From Paracoccus liaowanqingii (GTDB lineage: Bacteria > Pseudomonadota > Alphaproteobacteria > Rhodobacterales > Rhodobacteraceae), in NCBI RefSeq assembly GCF_004683865.2, contig NZ_CP038439.1, positions 2,110,001 through 2,174,000 of the forward strand: DNA of 64,000 nucleotides, read 5' to 3'. Below are positions 7,274-19,039 of this stretch, piece after piece (position 1 is the first letter of the stretch; every line of letters starts with the position of its first letter). Position numbers and translations under genes: made by a program. Under the pieces are notes generated by a model. The model was given only the letters and a program-made list of their open reading frames with translations, did no database searches and was not told where the DNA came from.

Positions 7274-9277
7274 ATGCAGGCCAATGACCTCTCAGCCGCC
7301 GGGACCCCCCGGCGGCTTTGCATATTCAACCTCGGATTCCTCAGGCGGCCGCGCATCGCGCGCATCCTGACGCTGGCCGGATATCGGCCCGTCCTGGCCC
7401 TGCCCCGCCCGGGCGACGCGGTGGGGATCTGGGGTGCCAGCCCGACTGCCTGGCGCGGCCAGGCCATCGCCGCGCGGCGCGGCAGCCCCCTCGTCACCGT
7501 CGAGGATACCTTCCTGCGCTCGGTCCTGCCGGGCCGGGCGCCGGGCCGTCTGGCCACGCGCGGTCCCCTGGGCCTGCTGATCGACCCCGACGGGCTGCAT
7601 TTCGACCCCACCCGCCCCTCGCGGCTGGAACGGCTGGCGGGCCAGCCCCTGCCGCCGGGCATGGCCGAACGCGCCGTGCGGCTGCTGGCGCGGATGCGGG
7701 CGGCGGATCTGTCCAAGTACAACCTGCACGACCCGGCGCGGGAGGTCCCGCCCGCCGGCTACGTGCTGGTCATCGACCAGACGCGCGGTGACGCCTCGCT
7801 GCAGGGCGAGGGGCGCGCGCGCTTCCTGACCATGCTGGAGGCCGCGCGCGACGAGCATCCGGGCCGCCCCATCCTGATCCGCAGCCATCCCGAGACCGCC
7901 GCCGGGCTGCGCCCCGGCCATCTGACCTCCGCCGACCTGCGCCCCGGCGACGGGTTCAGCGACACCCCCGTCTCGCCTTGGCGGCTGGTCGAGGGGGCCG
8001 AGGCGGTCTATGCCGTCAGCTCTCAGCTGGGCTACGAGGCGCTTCTGGCCGGGCACCGCCCGCGCCTCTTCGGGCGTCCCTTCTACGCAGGCTGGGGCCT
8101 CAGCGACGACGAGGTGCCCCTGCCCCCGGGCCGCCGGGGCACGGCCACGCGCGAGGCGCTGTTCACCGCCAGCCACATCACCGGGCCGGTCTGGTACGAC
8201 CCCTGCCGCGACCGGCTGACCGATCTGGAGGGCGCGCTGGGCCAGCTGGAGGCCGAGACCCGCGTCTTTCGCCAGGACCGCGACGGCCATGTGGCCCTTG
8301 GCATGCGGCTGTGGAAGCGCCGCTTCCTGTCGCGCGAGTTCGGGGATTCCAAGCCCCTGCGCTTTGCCGCCAAGCCCGAGCCTGCGGTCACCCTGGCCTG
8401 GGCCAGCGCCGCCGAGGCCGCCCCGCAGGCGATCCGGGTCGAGGACGGGTTCCTGCGCTCGCGTGGGCTGGGAGCGGCGCTGACCCCGCCGCTGTCGGTG
8501 GTCGCGGACGATCTGGGCATCTACTTCGACCCCACCGCGCCCTCGCGGCTGGAACAGCTGATCGCGCTTGGCCCGCCCCCCTGCGGGCGCGACCGCGCGC
8601 AGCGGCTGATCGCGGCGCTGATCGCGGCGCGGCTGACCAAGTACAACCTTGGCGGCGCCGCCGACCTGCCACCCCGCGACGGCCGCCGCCGCATCCTGGT
8701 GCCGGGCCAGGTCGAGGATGACGCCTCGATCCGCAAGGGCGCGGGGGCCGAGCGGACGAACCTGGCCCTGCTGGCCCGCGTGCGTGCCGACAATCCCGAC
8801 GCCTGCGTGATCTACAAGCCCCATCCCGATGTGGAGGCGGGCCTGCGCCCCGGCCTGATCGCGGCCGGGGATCTGTCGCGCCTGGCCGATCACGTGGCCG
8901 GGCAGGCCGATCCGGTGGCACTGATCGCGGCGGTGGACGAGGTCTGGACCATCACCTCGACCCTGGGGTTCGAGGCGCTGCTGCGCGGCACCCCGGTGAC
9001 CGTGCTGGGGGCGCCCTTCTATGCGGGCTGGGGGCTGACTCGGGATCTGGGGCCGATCCCGGGGCGGCGGCGGGCGCGGCCCGATCTGGCGGCGCTGGTG
9101 CATGCCTGCCTGATCGCCTATCCGCGCTATCGCGACCCGGTGACGGGCCTGCCCTGCCCGGTCGAGCTGGCGCTGGAGCGTCTGGCGGCGGGCGAGGTCA
9201 GCCACCCCCCGGCGCTGCGGCTGCTGGCCAAGGCGCAGGGCGCACTGGCGGGCCATGCCTGGATCTGGCGGCGCTAG
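7274..9277 (+). CDS. kpsC: Capsule beta-Kdo transferase KpsC, two-module
   Basis: A 667-residue protein with two homologous glycosyltransferase modules (about residues 15-335 and 340-660). In characterised KpsC proteins the modules are retaining beta-Kdo transferases (GT99/GT107 type) that build the poly-Kdo linker. Each module shows the same motifs: SKYNL then TKYNL, VIDQTRGDAS then PGQVEDDAS, RSHPE then KPHPD, and SSQLGYEALL then TSTLGFEALL followed by FYAGWGL. The gene follows the OPX gene by 7 bp. It runs tail-to-tail into ribD with a 4-bp overlap, so no room is left for a terminator between them. Confidence 0.93.
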   Translation: MQANDLSAAGTPRRLCIFNLGFLRRPRIARILTLAGYRPVLALPRPGDAVGIWGASPTAWRGQAIAARRGSPLVTVEDTFLRSVLPGRAPGRLATRGPLGLLIDPDGLHFDPTRPSRLERLAGQPLPPGMAERAVRLLARMRAADLSKYNLHDPAREVPPAGYVLVIDQTRGDASLQGEGRARFLTMLEAARDEHPGRPILIRSHPETAAGLRPGHLTSADLRPGDGFSDTPVSPWRLVEGAEAVYAVSSQLGYEALLAGHRPRLFGRPFYAGWGLSDDEVPLPPGRRGTATREALFTASHITGPVWYDPCRDRLTDLEGALGQLEAETRVFRQDRDGHVALGMRLWKRRFLSREFGDSKPLRFAAKPEPAVTLAWASAAEAAPQAIRVEDGFLRSRGLGAALTPPLSVVADDLGIYFDPTAPSRLEQLIALGPPPCGRDRAQRLIAALIAARLTKYNLGGAADLPPRDGRRRILVPGQVEDDASIRKGAGAERTNLALLARVRADNPDACVIYKPHPDVEAGLRPGLIAAGDLSRLADHVAGQADPVALIAAVDEVWTITSTLGFEALLRGTPVTVLGAPFYAGWGLTRDLGPIPGRRRARPDLAALVHACLIAYPRYRDPVTGLPCPVELALERLAAGEVSHPPALRLLAKAQGALAGHAWIWRR

Positions 9278-10284
9278 ATCCTACGCCAGCGATGGAACAG
9301 GTCCGGCCCGATCGCCCGCGTCTCGGCCAAGGCAAAGCGCGGCGCCTCGGCCAGATGCGTCCAGCCGGTCGGACCCAGGAAGGGGCGCGCCTCGGCCCCC
9401 AGGGCCAGCCCGGCGGTATAGCCGATCAGCTGGTCGACCAGCCCCGCGACCAGCAGGCTGGCTGCCAGCCGACCGCCCCCCTCGCAGAAGACGCGGGTGA
9501 TCCCCCGCCCGGCCAGATCGGCCATGATCCGCGCGGGCTCTCCGGCCACCCGCCACAAGGGCCCGTGATCCGGCCCCTGCGGCGCGAGGGCGGGCAGCGC
9601 CTGATCCGAGACGACGATGCGCACCGGCTGCAGCGGCGTGTGGATGCCGCGCACGTTCAGCTGCGGCAGATCCGCCCGTGCCGTGGCCCCGCCCACCATG
9701 ATCGCGTCATGCTGGGCGCGCAGCGCATGGACATGGGCGCGGGCGGCGGGGCCGGTGATCCAGCGGCTTTCCCCGCTGGCCATGGCGATCCGCCCGTCCA
9801 GGCTGCTGGCCAGCTTCAGCGTCACGAAGGGCCGCCCCCGGGTGATCCGCAGCAAGAACCCCGCCTGCAGGTCCGAGGCCTCGGCGGCCATCACCCCTTG
9901 GGTCAAAGCCACGCCCGCGGCGCGCAGCATGGCATGCCCGCGCCCGGCCACGCGGGGGTCGGGATCCGTCAGCGCCGTCACCACCCGCGCCACCCCCGCC
10001 TCGACCATCCCCGAGGCGCAGGGCGGCGTGCGGCCGTGATGGGCGCAGGGCTCCAGCGTCACATAAGCTGTGGCGCCCCGCGCCAGCGGTCCCGCCGCAT
10101 CCAGCGCCATGCGCTCGGCATGGGGGCGCCCGCCGGGCTGGGTCCAGCCGCGCCCGACCACGCGGCCCCCGCGCACCAGCACGCAGCCCACGGCGGGGTT
10201 CGGCCAGACATTGCCAAGGCCGCGCCGCGCAAGGCGCAGGGCATGGGCCATGTGGCTGGCATCCTCTGTCGGCTCAGGGGTCAA
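9274..10284 (-). CDS. ribD: Bifunctional diaminohydroxyphosphoribosylaminopyrimidine deaminase / 5-amino-6-(5-phosphoribosylamino)uracil reductase
   Basis: RibD catalyses two successive steps after GTP ring opening: deamination, then NADPH-dependent reduction of the ribosyl group. The N-terminal deaminase domain has the zinc ligands HAE ([11 protein letters not shown]) and [11 protein letters not shown]. The reductase domain (from about residue 150) has [17 protein letters not shown] and [12 protein letters not shown]. The 336-residue length is a little short for the family but both domains are complete. The start overlaps the nrdR stop by 4 bp (ATGA). The gene is cut off from ribE by the opposing capsule module. 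Confidence 0.95.
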   Translation of the reverse strand: MTPEPTEDASHMAHALRLARRGLGNVWPNPAVGCVLVRGGRVVGRGWTQPGGRPHAERMALDAAGPLARGATAYVTLEPCAHHGRTPPCASGMVEAGVARVVTALTDPDPRVAGRGHAMLRAAGVALTQGVMAAEASDLQAGFLLRITRGRPFVTLKLASSLDGRIAMASGESRWITGPAARAHVHALRAQHDAIMVGGATARADLPQLNVRGIHTPLQPVRIVVSDQALPALAPQGPDHGPLWRVAGEPARIMADLAGRGITRVFCEGGGRLAASLLVAGLVDQLIGYTAGLALGAEARPFLGPTGWTHLAEAPRFALAETRAIGPDLFHRWRRI

Positions 10285-10745
10285 TCGGTGGCGGCGCCGG
10301 GGCGCAGTTCGGACACGAACTTGTCGAAGTCGTCGGCATCCTGGAAGTTCTTGTAGACGCTGGCGAAGCGCACATAGCCCACGTTGTCGATGCGCGACAG
10401 CGCCTCCATCACGATCTCTCCGATGGCCTTGGACGGGATGTCGGTCTCTCCGGTGCTTTCCAGGCGGCGAACGATGCCGCTGATCATCTGCTCGATCCGC
10501 TCGGGCTCGACCGGGCGCTTCTGCATGGCGATGCGGATCGACCGGGCCATCTTGTCGCGGTCGAAATCCTCGCGCTTGCCGTTGGTCTTGACCACGACCA
10601 GGTCGCGCAGCTGCACCCGTTCATAGGTCGTGAAGCGGCCGCTGCAGGACGGGCAGAACCGCCTGCGGCGGATCGCCACGTTATCCTCGGCCGGGCGCGA
10701 GTCCTTGACCTGCGTGTCGAGGTTTCCGCAAAATGGGCAGCGCAT
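10281..10745 (-). CDS. nrdR: Transcriptional repressor NrdR
   Basis: NrdR is the zinc-finger/ATP-cone repressor of ribonucleotide reductase genes. The 154-residue protein begins [17 protein letters not shown] and continues to [18 protein letters not shown], giving the four zinc-ligand cysteines. An ATP-cone follows ([20 protein letters not shown]). ATG 10745 is used because it starts exactly at the zinc ribbon; upstream sequence in frame has no family similarity. The nrdR-ribD pairing is widespread in proteobacteria. Confidence 0.95.
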   Translation of the reverse strand: MRCPFCGNLDTQVKDSRPAEDNVAIRRRRFCPSCSGRFTTYERVQLRDLVVVKTNGKREDFDRDKMARSIRIAMQKRPVEPERIEQMISGIVRRLESTGETDIPSKAIGEIVMEALSRIDNVGYVRFASVYKNFQDADDFDKFVSELRPGAATD

Positions 10746-10904
10746 GGGGTTGTCCCTGTCTGGGGGCGATCCCCCGGAACTATAGGCAGGACGGCAGGGC
10801 TTGGGTAGCCTTATCCACAACCCACAAGATGCGGGTCCCGGAACCTGTGGCTGGAAAGCCGCGTTGGCGGGCAGAATTCCCCAGAATTATCAAGGATTGC
10901 CGCC

Positions 10905-11576
10905 ATGACACAGACCCTGTTCATCACCGGCGCCTCGTCGGGCATCGGCGCCGCCACCGCCCGGGCCGCCGTCGCGGCCGGCTGGACCGTGGGCCTCTTC
11001 GCCCGATCGGCCGACAAGCTGCAGGTGCTGGCGGACGAACTGGGCGCCTCGGCCCATGTCGCCACCGGCGACGCCACCCGGATCGAGGATCTGGAACGCG
11101 CGGTGGCCGAGGTCGCGGGCAGGTTCGGCGGCATCGACGCGGCCTTCGCCAATGCCGGGCGCGGGCTGTCCAAGCCCGGTACCGAGGCGGGCGATCTGGA
11201 CGACATCCGCGGCATGATCGATCTGAACGTGATGGGCGTGGTCCTGACCGCCCGCGCCGTCCTGCCCGAGTTGCGCAAGACGCGCGGCACGCTGGTCCTG
11301 ACCGGATCGGCGGCGGGGCGGCGCCATATCGCGGGCTCGATCTATGGCGCGACCAAGTGGTTCGTGCATGGCTATGCCGGAAACCTGGCCGAGGAGATGC
11401 GGGAATGGGGCGGGCGCTGTTCGGTCGTTGCGCCCGGCATGGTTGACACGCCTTTCTTCGACGACGGCGCGCCGGACAAGCTGCAGCCCGACGACGTGGC
11501 GGCGGCGGTCCTGCACATGATCACCGCGCCCGAACGCGCGGCGATCCGCGAGATCTACCTGATGCCGCAAAGCTAG
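10905..11576 (+). CDS. SDR-family oxidoreductase
   Basis: A 223-residue short-chain dehydrogenase/reductase. The N terminus carries the Rossmann cofactor loop TGASSGIG, followed by NAGRG. The active site has the usual serine in TGSAAG and the YxxxK pair in YGATK. ARSADK after the second strand hints at NADP(H) preference, by general SDR rules. AAGGA sits 8 bases before the ATG. The substrate cannot be told from the sequence. The gene ends tail-to-tail with yjbQ, overlapping by 4 bp. Confidence 0.85.
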   Translation: MTQTLFITGASSGIGAATARAAVAAGWTVGLFARSADKLQVLADELGASAHVATGDATRIEDLERAVAEVAGRFGGIDAAFANAGRGLSKPGTEAGDLDDIRGMIDLNVMGVVLTARAVLPELRKTRGTLVLTGSAAGRRHIAGSIYGATKWFVHGYAGNLAEEMREWGGRCSVVAPGMVDTPFFDDGAPDKLQPDDVAAAVLHMITAPERAAIREIYLMPQS

Positions 11577-11995
11577 AGCGGCTGGAACATCGCCACGACG
11601 CGTCGCTGGTGAGGCTCGCGGCGGTGTTCCATCAGATAGACGCCCTGCCAGCGGCCCAGGGCCATGCGCCCGTCCTCGACCGGGATCTGCAGGCTGGTCG
11701 GCAGCACCGCCGCCTTCAGATGGGCAGGCATGTCGTCCGGCCCCTCGTAGGTATGCGTGATCCAGCCCATCGAGGGGTGGTCCGAGGGCGGCGCCAGCCG
11801 GTCCAGCCAAGCCAGCAGATCGGTCTGCACCTCGGGATCGGCATTCTCTTGGATCAGCAGCGAGGCCGAGGTATGGCGGATCATCAGCGTCAGCAGCCCC
11901 TGCACCGCGCCGACGTCGCGCAGCCAGGCGGACAGATCGCCGGTGATCTCGTGGCAGGCGGGGCCGTCGGTCGGGATCGTCAGGTGGTGGATCAC
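11573..11995 (-). CDS. yjbQ: YjbQ/UPF0047 family protein
   Basis: A 140-residue protein of the UPF0047 family, often annotated as a secondary thiamine-phosphate synthase because homologues have weak activity of that kind. Family motifs seen are LLTLMIRHTSASLLIQENAD (histidine and asparagine site), THTYEGPDDMPAHLKA and LGRWQGVYLMEHR. The start codon overlaps the rmuC stop by 4 bp, which suggests coupled translation. The true cellular role is not settled for the family. Confidence 0.85.
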   Translation of the reverse strand: MIHHLTIPTDGPACHEITGDLSAWLRDVGAVQGLLTLMIRHTSASLLIQENADPEVQTDLLAWLDRLAPPSDHPSMGWITHTYEGPDDMPAHLKAAVLPTSLQIPVEDGRMALGRWQGVYLMEHRREPHQRRVVAMFQPL

Positions 11996-13407
11996 TCGGC
12001 CGCCTCCGGGTTCGGCAGCGCGTCGGGATCATCGCCCCGGTCATGGTCCAGCGCGATCTGCTTGTTGGCCCGCGCGCCCAGAGACCGCAGCATCTCGACC
12101 TGCCGGATCACGTTGCCCGAGCCGCGCGTCAGCCGGTCCATCGCCTGCCCCTGCGCGCGGTTGGCCTGATCCAGCGCGCGGCCCACGCCCTCCATCGCCT
12201 CGACCAGCCCGGCCACCTTGTCGTACAGCTGCCCGGCCCGGCGCGCGATCTCGACCGCATTGCTCTCGCGCCGCTCGACCGCCCAGATATGCTCGACCGT
12301 GCGCAGGGTCAGCATCAGCGTCGTGGGGGTCGTCAGGCCCACGCGGCGTTCCATCGCGAATCCCGCGAGGCCCGGATCGGCCCGCAGCGCGTCCGAGAAG
12401 GCGCCCTCGATCGGAATGAACATCAGCACGTAATCCACGGAATTGTCGTCCATCCGCTGATAGCCCTTGCCCGACAGCGTCGAGATATGGGCGCGGATCG
12501 CGGCCACGTGGCGGCGCAGGGCGGCCTCGGCCTGGGCCGGGTCCTCGTGGGTGACGGACATCTCGTAATCGTTCAGCGACACCTTGCTGTCGATGACCAT
12601 GACCTTGCCGCGCGGCATCTTCACCACGACATCGGGCCGCCACAGCTTGCCGTCCTCGTCGCGCCAGCTGGATTGCAGGTCGTAATGCGTGCCGGCCATC
12701 AGGCCCGAATCCTCCAGGATCCGTTCCAGCACCATCTCGCCCCAAGCGCCCTGCCGCTGCTTGTCGCCCTTGAGCGCGCGGGTCAGGTTCACGGCCTCGC
12801 GGCTGATCTGTTCGCTGCGATTGTGCAGCGACAGGATCTGCTCGCGCAGCCGAGCGGATTCCTCGTCCAGCACCTTGTTGCGGGTCTGCAGCTCGGTCTG
12901 GAAGCGGTCCACCTGGTCGCGGAAGGGCGTCAGCAGGGCCGAGAGCTGGTCGTTCTGGCTGCGCTGCAGATCCTCCTGCTGGGCGCGCAGGGTCTCGGCG
13001 GACAGAAGGCGGAACTGCTGGGTCATCTCGGCACGCAGCTCGCGCAGGGTGGCGATCTCGCGGGCGCTGGCCTCGGCGTCCTTCTCGGCCCGCAGCCGCG
13101 CCTCGGCCAGCCGCGTCTCGAGCTGGGATTGCTGGTGGCGGGCGTGGTGCAGCGCGTCGGTCAGCCCGTCGCGGTCCTCGGTCAGTTCCGAAACGCGGGC
13201 CGCCTGCGCCTCGACCCGGGCGGCGCCGCGGGTCTGGTCCAGCACGGCGGCCTGCAGCGCGGCCTGGGCCACGACCAACTGCCCGGCCAGGTCCGTACGC
13301 GCGCGGCGTCCCCGGCCCCACAGGACCGCCAGCACCAGCGCGGCCAGCCAGCCAGCCGCCGCGGCCAGCATCAACGCGTCGCCCGGCCCGAATTCGATCT
13401 GCCCCAT
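11992..13407 (-). CDS. rmuC: DNA recombination protein RmuC
   Basis: A 471-residue RmuC-family protein. One N-terminal membrane segment (about residues 10-32, ALMLAAAAGWLAALVLAVLW) is followed by a coiled coil (about residues 60-190) and the RmuC nuclease-like core. The core includes KGDKQRQGAWGEMVLERILE, PDVVVKMPRGK and VIDSKVSLNDYE. The family limits DNA inversion and is thought to act at recombination intermediates. ATG 13407 has GGAAG 9 bases upstream; an in-frame GTG at 13413 is the alternative. It is co-transcribed with yjbQ. Confidence 0.92.
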   Translation of the reverse strand: MGQIEFGPGDALMLAAAAGWLAALVLAVLWGRGRRARTDLAGQLVVAQAALQAAVLDQTRGAARVEAQAARVSELTEDRDGLTDALHHARHQQSQLETRLAEARLRAEKDAEASAREIATLRELRAEMTQQFRLLSAETLRAQQEDLQRSQNDQLSALLTPFRDQVDRFQTELQTRNKVLDEESARLREQILSLHNRSEQISREAVNLTRALKGDKQRQGAWGEMVLERILEDSGLMAGTHYDLQSSWRDEDGKLWRPDVVVKMPRGKVMVIDSKVSLNDYEMSVTHEDPAQAEAALRRHVAAIRAHISTLSGKGYQRMDDNSVDYVLMFIPIEGAFSDALRADPGLAGFAMERRVGLTTPTTLMLTLRTVEHIWAVERRESNAVEIARRAGQLYDKVAGLVEAMEGVGRALDQANRAQGQAMDRLTRGSGNVIRQVEMLRSLGARANKQIALDHDRGDDPDALPNPEAAE

Positions 13408-13475
13408 CTGCACCGTCTTCCCGTCTTTTGGAAGGCAGTGTTCACTTTTTGTGCCAGAACTTCAAGGGGGCGGCG

Positions 13476-13908
13476 TCAGCGGGCCATGGACATCATGAAG
13501 GACACCACGCCGCCCGCATATTCCGCCGGATGCACGGTCGAGGTGTCCGAGCGCGCGAACCAGTCCATCAGCGAGGCATGGTCGCGGTCGGAAAACCGCA
13601 TATGCCAGTCCTGGAAGCGGCGACGGTCCAGCGGCCCCTGGTCCAGCACGACGATCCCGTCATGCCGCCCGTCATCCTTCAGCGAGGCCATGATCCGCGC
13701 CAGCCCGTCGCCGGGTCCCTCCAGCCACTGGAAGAACAGCCCGTCCTCGTGATGCAGGCAGCCCGTCAGGCCAAGCGTCTGGTTGCGGCTGCGCGCGGCC
13801 TTCAGGATCGCGCGCATGTCCTCGTTCTCCAGCCCGGGCCGGGCGGTGCTGCGATACAGCACGAAACCCAGCCCGTCGATGCGGCTCAGATCGTCCGGGA
13901 CGGACCTG

Positions 13909-13919
<11 letters not shown>
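13476..13919 (-). CDS. BLUF-domain blue-light sensor protein
   Basis: A 147-residue protein that is essentially one BLUF (FAD-binding blue-light) domain plus a short C-terminal tail. The photocycle residues of AppA-type BLUF domains are all present: Tyr22 in VLYRSTA, Asn46 in [10 protein letters not shown] and Gln64 in FFQWLEGP. Family sequence also continues as [12 protein letters not shown] and RRRFQDWHM. No output domain is fused, so it probably signals by protein-protein contact, as other short BLUF proteins do. The start lies 11 bp inside the 3' end of rpoD on the same strand, so it is likely co-transcribed and possibly translationally coupled with the housekeeping sigma factor. Confidence 0.9.
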
Positions 13920-15882
<1,963 letters not shown>

Positions 15883-16047
15883 CCAGGGCTCCTTCTCGAG
15901 GCGGTCGTGTTCGCAGGCGGTCTTCGGGCGGATGATTCGCCCAAGAGCCGAATCGCCGCAAATCGTCTTGGTTCTAGCGCGGTTCGCGACCGAATCAAAG
16001 GCCGGGCGCCGCGCCGATTCGTACAGGTGTTCCGGCGTGATTCGGGG

Positions 16048-17964
16048 TCATCGCCGGGGCGGCTTTCGCCAGATCTGATCCGACAGCCAGTCCGACAGCT
16101 GGGCGGCCATGGCATCGCGATCCTCGTTCATGTCTCCCGACGTCTCCATCTCGGGATTCTCGGCGCGGTGGCGGGCGCGGGCGATCTGGCTGATGCGCCA
16201 GGTCAGGCCCTCGTCGGCCTCTCCCTGGATCTCGGTCTCGGCGCGCGGCACCTCGTGGGTGGTGGCCCGCGCGACCTCCAGCTTGTCCAGAAGGTCGAGC
16301 AGCATCACGACCGCAGCTTCGTCATCCTTCCGTTCGATGATGGCAGGCGTCAGGCCCAGATGGGAATCGCGCCGCAGCGTTTCAAGGCCGCGCCGCCCGG
16401 CGGGACTGTCGCCTTGGGTCAGCAGATCGTGCAGCAGCGCCGCCCGGTCGGGATCCTGCGGCTGCAGCCGTTCCAGCCGCGATTCGGCCTGCGCGACCAT
16501 GGCCGGGCGCAGCGCGCAGATCAGCAGCGCGGCGCCTTCCAGCAGGTCCTTGCCCTGCTCGGGCATGTGGGGCGAGACGAAAGGCACCAGCGCCCGCGCG
16601 GGCGGCCCGTTCCCCGGGCGCCGTCCCTTGCCCGGCGCGGCGCCGCCCTTCTGATAGGCGCCGCCCGGGCGCTGGCGGGCCGGGCTGAACAGCGCCCACT
16701 GCTTGCGCCGGATGTCCTCGGCATAGTGCTTGCGGGTGACCTCGTCGGGGATGCGCGCCACCGCCTCGGCCAGGCGGCGGTCCAGCGCGGCGCGGCGTTC
16801 GGGGCTGTCGAAGACCTGGCCCTGCGTCTCGCGCGACCACAGCAGGTCCAGAAGCGGGCAGGCCTGATCCAGCAGCGCCGACATCGCGCCCGGCCCCGCC
16901 GCCTTGATCAGGTCGTCCGGGTCCTGACCGCCCGGCAGCACCACGAAGCGCAGCGCCTGCCCCGGCCCGGTCAGGGGCAGCGCCAGGTCGATCAGGCGCT
17001 GCGCCGCGCGCTGGCCCGCCGCATCGCCGTCCAGCGCGATCACCGGCTCGGGTGCCACGCGCCACATCAGGCGCAACTGCTCCTCGGTGATGGCGGTGCC
17101 CAGGGGCGCCACGGCGCCCTCGAAACCCGCGCGGACCAGGGCGATCACGTCCATGTAGCCCTCGGCCACGATCAGCCGCGCGCCCTTGGCCACCGCGGCC
17201 CGGGCCGGCCCGAGGTTGTAGAGGTTGCGCCCCTTGTCGAAGAGGGGCGTTTCGGGGCTGTTGAGATACTTGGCCCGCGCCTCGGGATCCATCGCCCGGC
17301 CGCCGAAGCCGATGCAGCGGTTCTGCCCGTCGCGGATCGGAAAGACGATGCGGCCCCGGAAGCGGTCATAGGCCGCGCCGCCGCCCTCGGGACGGGCGGA
17401 CATGCCGGCCTCGACGATCTGGTCCTCGGCGAAGCCCTTCTCGCGCAGGGCGGAGGTCAGGGCGCTGCGGCTGTCGGGGGCGAAGCCGATCTCGAACCGC
17501 TCGAGCGCCGGGCCGTCCAGCCCGCGCCGGGTCAGGTAGTCGCGCGCGGCGGCCGCCGCCCCGGTCTGCAGCTGCAGGCGGAACCAGCGGCTGGCGGCCT
17601 CGGTCACCTCCAGCAGCTTGGTGCGCCTGTCGGTCTTCTCGCGGGCGCGGGGATCGGGTTCGGGCATGGTCAGCCCGGCCTCGGCCGCCAGCAGTTTGAC
17701 GGCCTCGATGAACTCCATCCCGTCATGGTCGCGCAGAAAGCCGATCGCGTCGCCCTTGGCCTGACAGCCGAAGCAGTAATAATAGCCCTTCTGGTCGTCG
17801 CAGTGGAAGCTGGCGGATTTTTCCTGGTGGAAGGGGCATGGCGCCCACCAGTCGCCCCGCGCCTGATTGGACTTGCGCAGATCCCACACGACCTTCTTCC
17901 CGATCACGCGACTGATCGGGACGCGATTGCGAATCTCGTCGAGGAAGCCGGGGGGCAGGGACAT
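16048..17964 (-). CDS. dnaG: DNA primase DnaG
   Basis: The 638-residue primase that makes RNA primers at the replication fork. The N-terminal zinc-binding domain has CPFHQEKSASFHCDDQKGYYYCFGC (key ligands C-H-C-C). The catalytic Toprim core includes LIVAEGYMDVIAL and ALDGDAAGQRAA. The C-terminal helicase-interaction part is at about residues 450-638. ATG 17964 gives MSLPPGFLDEIRNRV, the family N terminus; the frame continues 31 codons further up without similarity. A 165-bp gap separates it from rpoD. Confidence 0.97.
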   Translation of the reverse strand: MSLPPGFLDEIRNRVPISRVIGKKVVWDLRKSNQARGDWWAPCPFHQEKSASFHCDDQKGYYYCFGCQAKGDAIGFLRDHDGMEFIEAVKLLAAEAGLTMPEPDPRAREKTDRRTKLLEVTEAASRWFRLQLQTGAAAAARDYLTRRGLDGPALERFEIGFAPDSRSALTSALREKGFAEDQIVEAGMSARPEGGGAAYDRFRGRIVFPIRDGQNRCIGFGGRAMDPEARAKYLNSPETPLFDKGRNLYNLGPARAAVAKGARLIVAEGYMDVIALVRAGFEGAVAPLGTAITEEQLRLMWRVAPEPVIALDGDAAGQRAAQRLIDLALPLTGPGQALRFVVLPGGQDPDDLIKAAGPGAMSALLDQACPLLDLLWSRETQGQVFDSPERRAALDRRLAEAVARIPDEVTRKHYAEDIRRKQWALFSPARQRPGGAYQKGGAAPGKGRRPGNGPPARALVPFVSPHMPEQGKDLLEGAALLICALRPAMVAQAESRLERLQPQDPDRAALLHDLLTQGDSPAGRRGLETLRRDSHLGLTPAIIERKDDEAAVVMLLDLLDKLEVARATTHEVPRAETEIQGEADEGLTWRISQIARARHRAENPEMETSGDMNEDRDAMAAQLSDWLSDQIWRKPPRR

Positions 17965-18037
17965 GGGCGCGATTATCCCGGATGGGGCGCGGGGCGGCAA
18001 GCGCGGGATTTGGATATTTGAGTGAAGAAGAAAGGGC

Positions 18038-18625
18038 TCAGGCGGCGCCGACGGCACCCTGCGCTAGGCCCCAGTAGATCTGGGCGATGCGGGCGCGGTC
18101 CAGCCGCCCGCCCTCGCGGTACCAGTTGGTCACGCCGGTCAGCATGGCGATGAGCGCGAGCGTGGTCAGCTTGGGATCCTCGATCCGCATCCGGCCCGCC
18201 GCGATGCCGTCGCGCAGGATGTCCTCCAGCGCGGCCTCGTAGCGGCCGCGCAGGTCGGCGATGCGGGCGAAGTTCCCGGGCGTCAGGTTGCGCAGCTCCA
18301 TGTAGGACAGGAAGACCGCGTCGGAATGGTCCAGGCTGAAGGCGATGTGGAAGCGTACGAAGCGTTCCAGCCGGGCCAGCGGGTCGGCCTGCGCATCGTC
18401 GGACCAGGCGGCCAGCAGGTCCTGCATGTGGCTTTCCAGCAGGTCGGCCAGCAGCGCCTGCTTGTCGGGCGTGTAGCTGTAGAGCGTCCCGGCCTGCACC
18501 CCCACCGCCGCCGCGATCTGGCGCATCGAGACCGCCGCATAGCCCTGCCGCGCGAAGAGGCGCCGGGCCTTGTCGCGGATCAGCGGGCCGGTGATCGTTG
18601 CGCGGGAACCAGTGGTGCGGGCCAT
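18038..18625 (-). CDS. TetR/AcrR-family transcriptional regulator
   Basis: A 195-residue regulator with a TetR-type N-terminal DNA-binding domain: DKARRLFARQGYAAVSMRQIAAAVGVQAGTLYSYTPDKQALL in pieces (LFARQGY, IAAAVGVQAGTLY, DKQALL). The C-terminal helical ligand domain cannot be assigned a ligand. It is divergent from the small lipoprotein gene at 18709, with 83 bp between the starts. That gap could hold its operator, but no clear palindrome stands out. Its 3' end lies 73 bp from the dnaG start. Confidence 0.9.
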   Translation of the reverse strand: MARTTGSRATITGPLIRDKARRLFARQGYAAVSMRQIAAAVGVQAGTLYSYTPDKQALLADLLESHMQDLLAAWSDDAQADPLARLERFVRFHIAFSLDHSDAVFLSYMELRNLTPGNFARIADLRGRYEAALEDILRDGIAAGRMRIEDPKLTTLALIAMLTGVTNWYREGGRLDRARIAQIYWGLAQGAVGAA

Positions 18626-18708
18626 GGCGCCTGTCTAGCGCGGGGCCTGCCCGGGGGGAAGGCGCGAAGGCGTTGCCCGGGCCGCGGCAAGGGCGTAGCG
18701 TCGCCCGC

Positions 18709-18981
18709 ATGAGACATGCCTCCGCCGCCCTGGCCCCCGCCGCCCTGACCCTGGTCCTGCTGATCGCCGCCTGCAGCGAGGGCGGCGAGTTTCCCGCCCT
18801 GCTGCCCACCGACCGGCTGCTGGCCGAGCCCGCCCTGCCCGCCCATGCGGTCGCGGCGCGCGCCGATCCGGCGCCGCTGGAGGCCGCGACCTTGGCGCGG
18901 GCCGAGGCGCTGCAGGCCCGCGCCGCCGCCCTGCAGCGGCCGGTGGTCGATCCCGCGCTGCGGGCCCGCGCGGGCAGGTGA
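18709..18981 (+). CDS. Small putative lipoprotein
   Basis: A 90-residue protein with a signal peptide and lipobox LLIAAC (lipidated cysteine near residue 22). The mature part is alanine-rich and helical, with LPTDRLLAEPALPAHA and a repeated LQARAAALQRP segment near the end. No characterised family is recognised; the pattern of a short lipoprotein with a helical tail is common in Rhodobacteraceae. The gene lies just upstream of lldD, 58 bp apart on the same strand, and could be co-transcribed with it. Confidence 0.65.
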   Translation: MRHASAALAPAALTLVLLIAACSEGGEFPALLPTDRLLAEPALPAHAVAARADPAPLEAATLARAEALQARAAALQRPVVDPALRARAGR

Positions 18982-19039
18982 TTGCCAGACGGTCGCGGCA
19001 CTGGTAAGTCTTTTTGACCAGCTTGCGAAAGGCCCAGCC

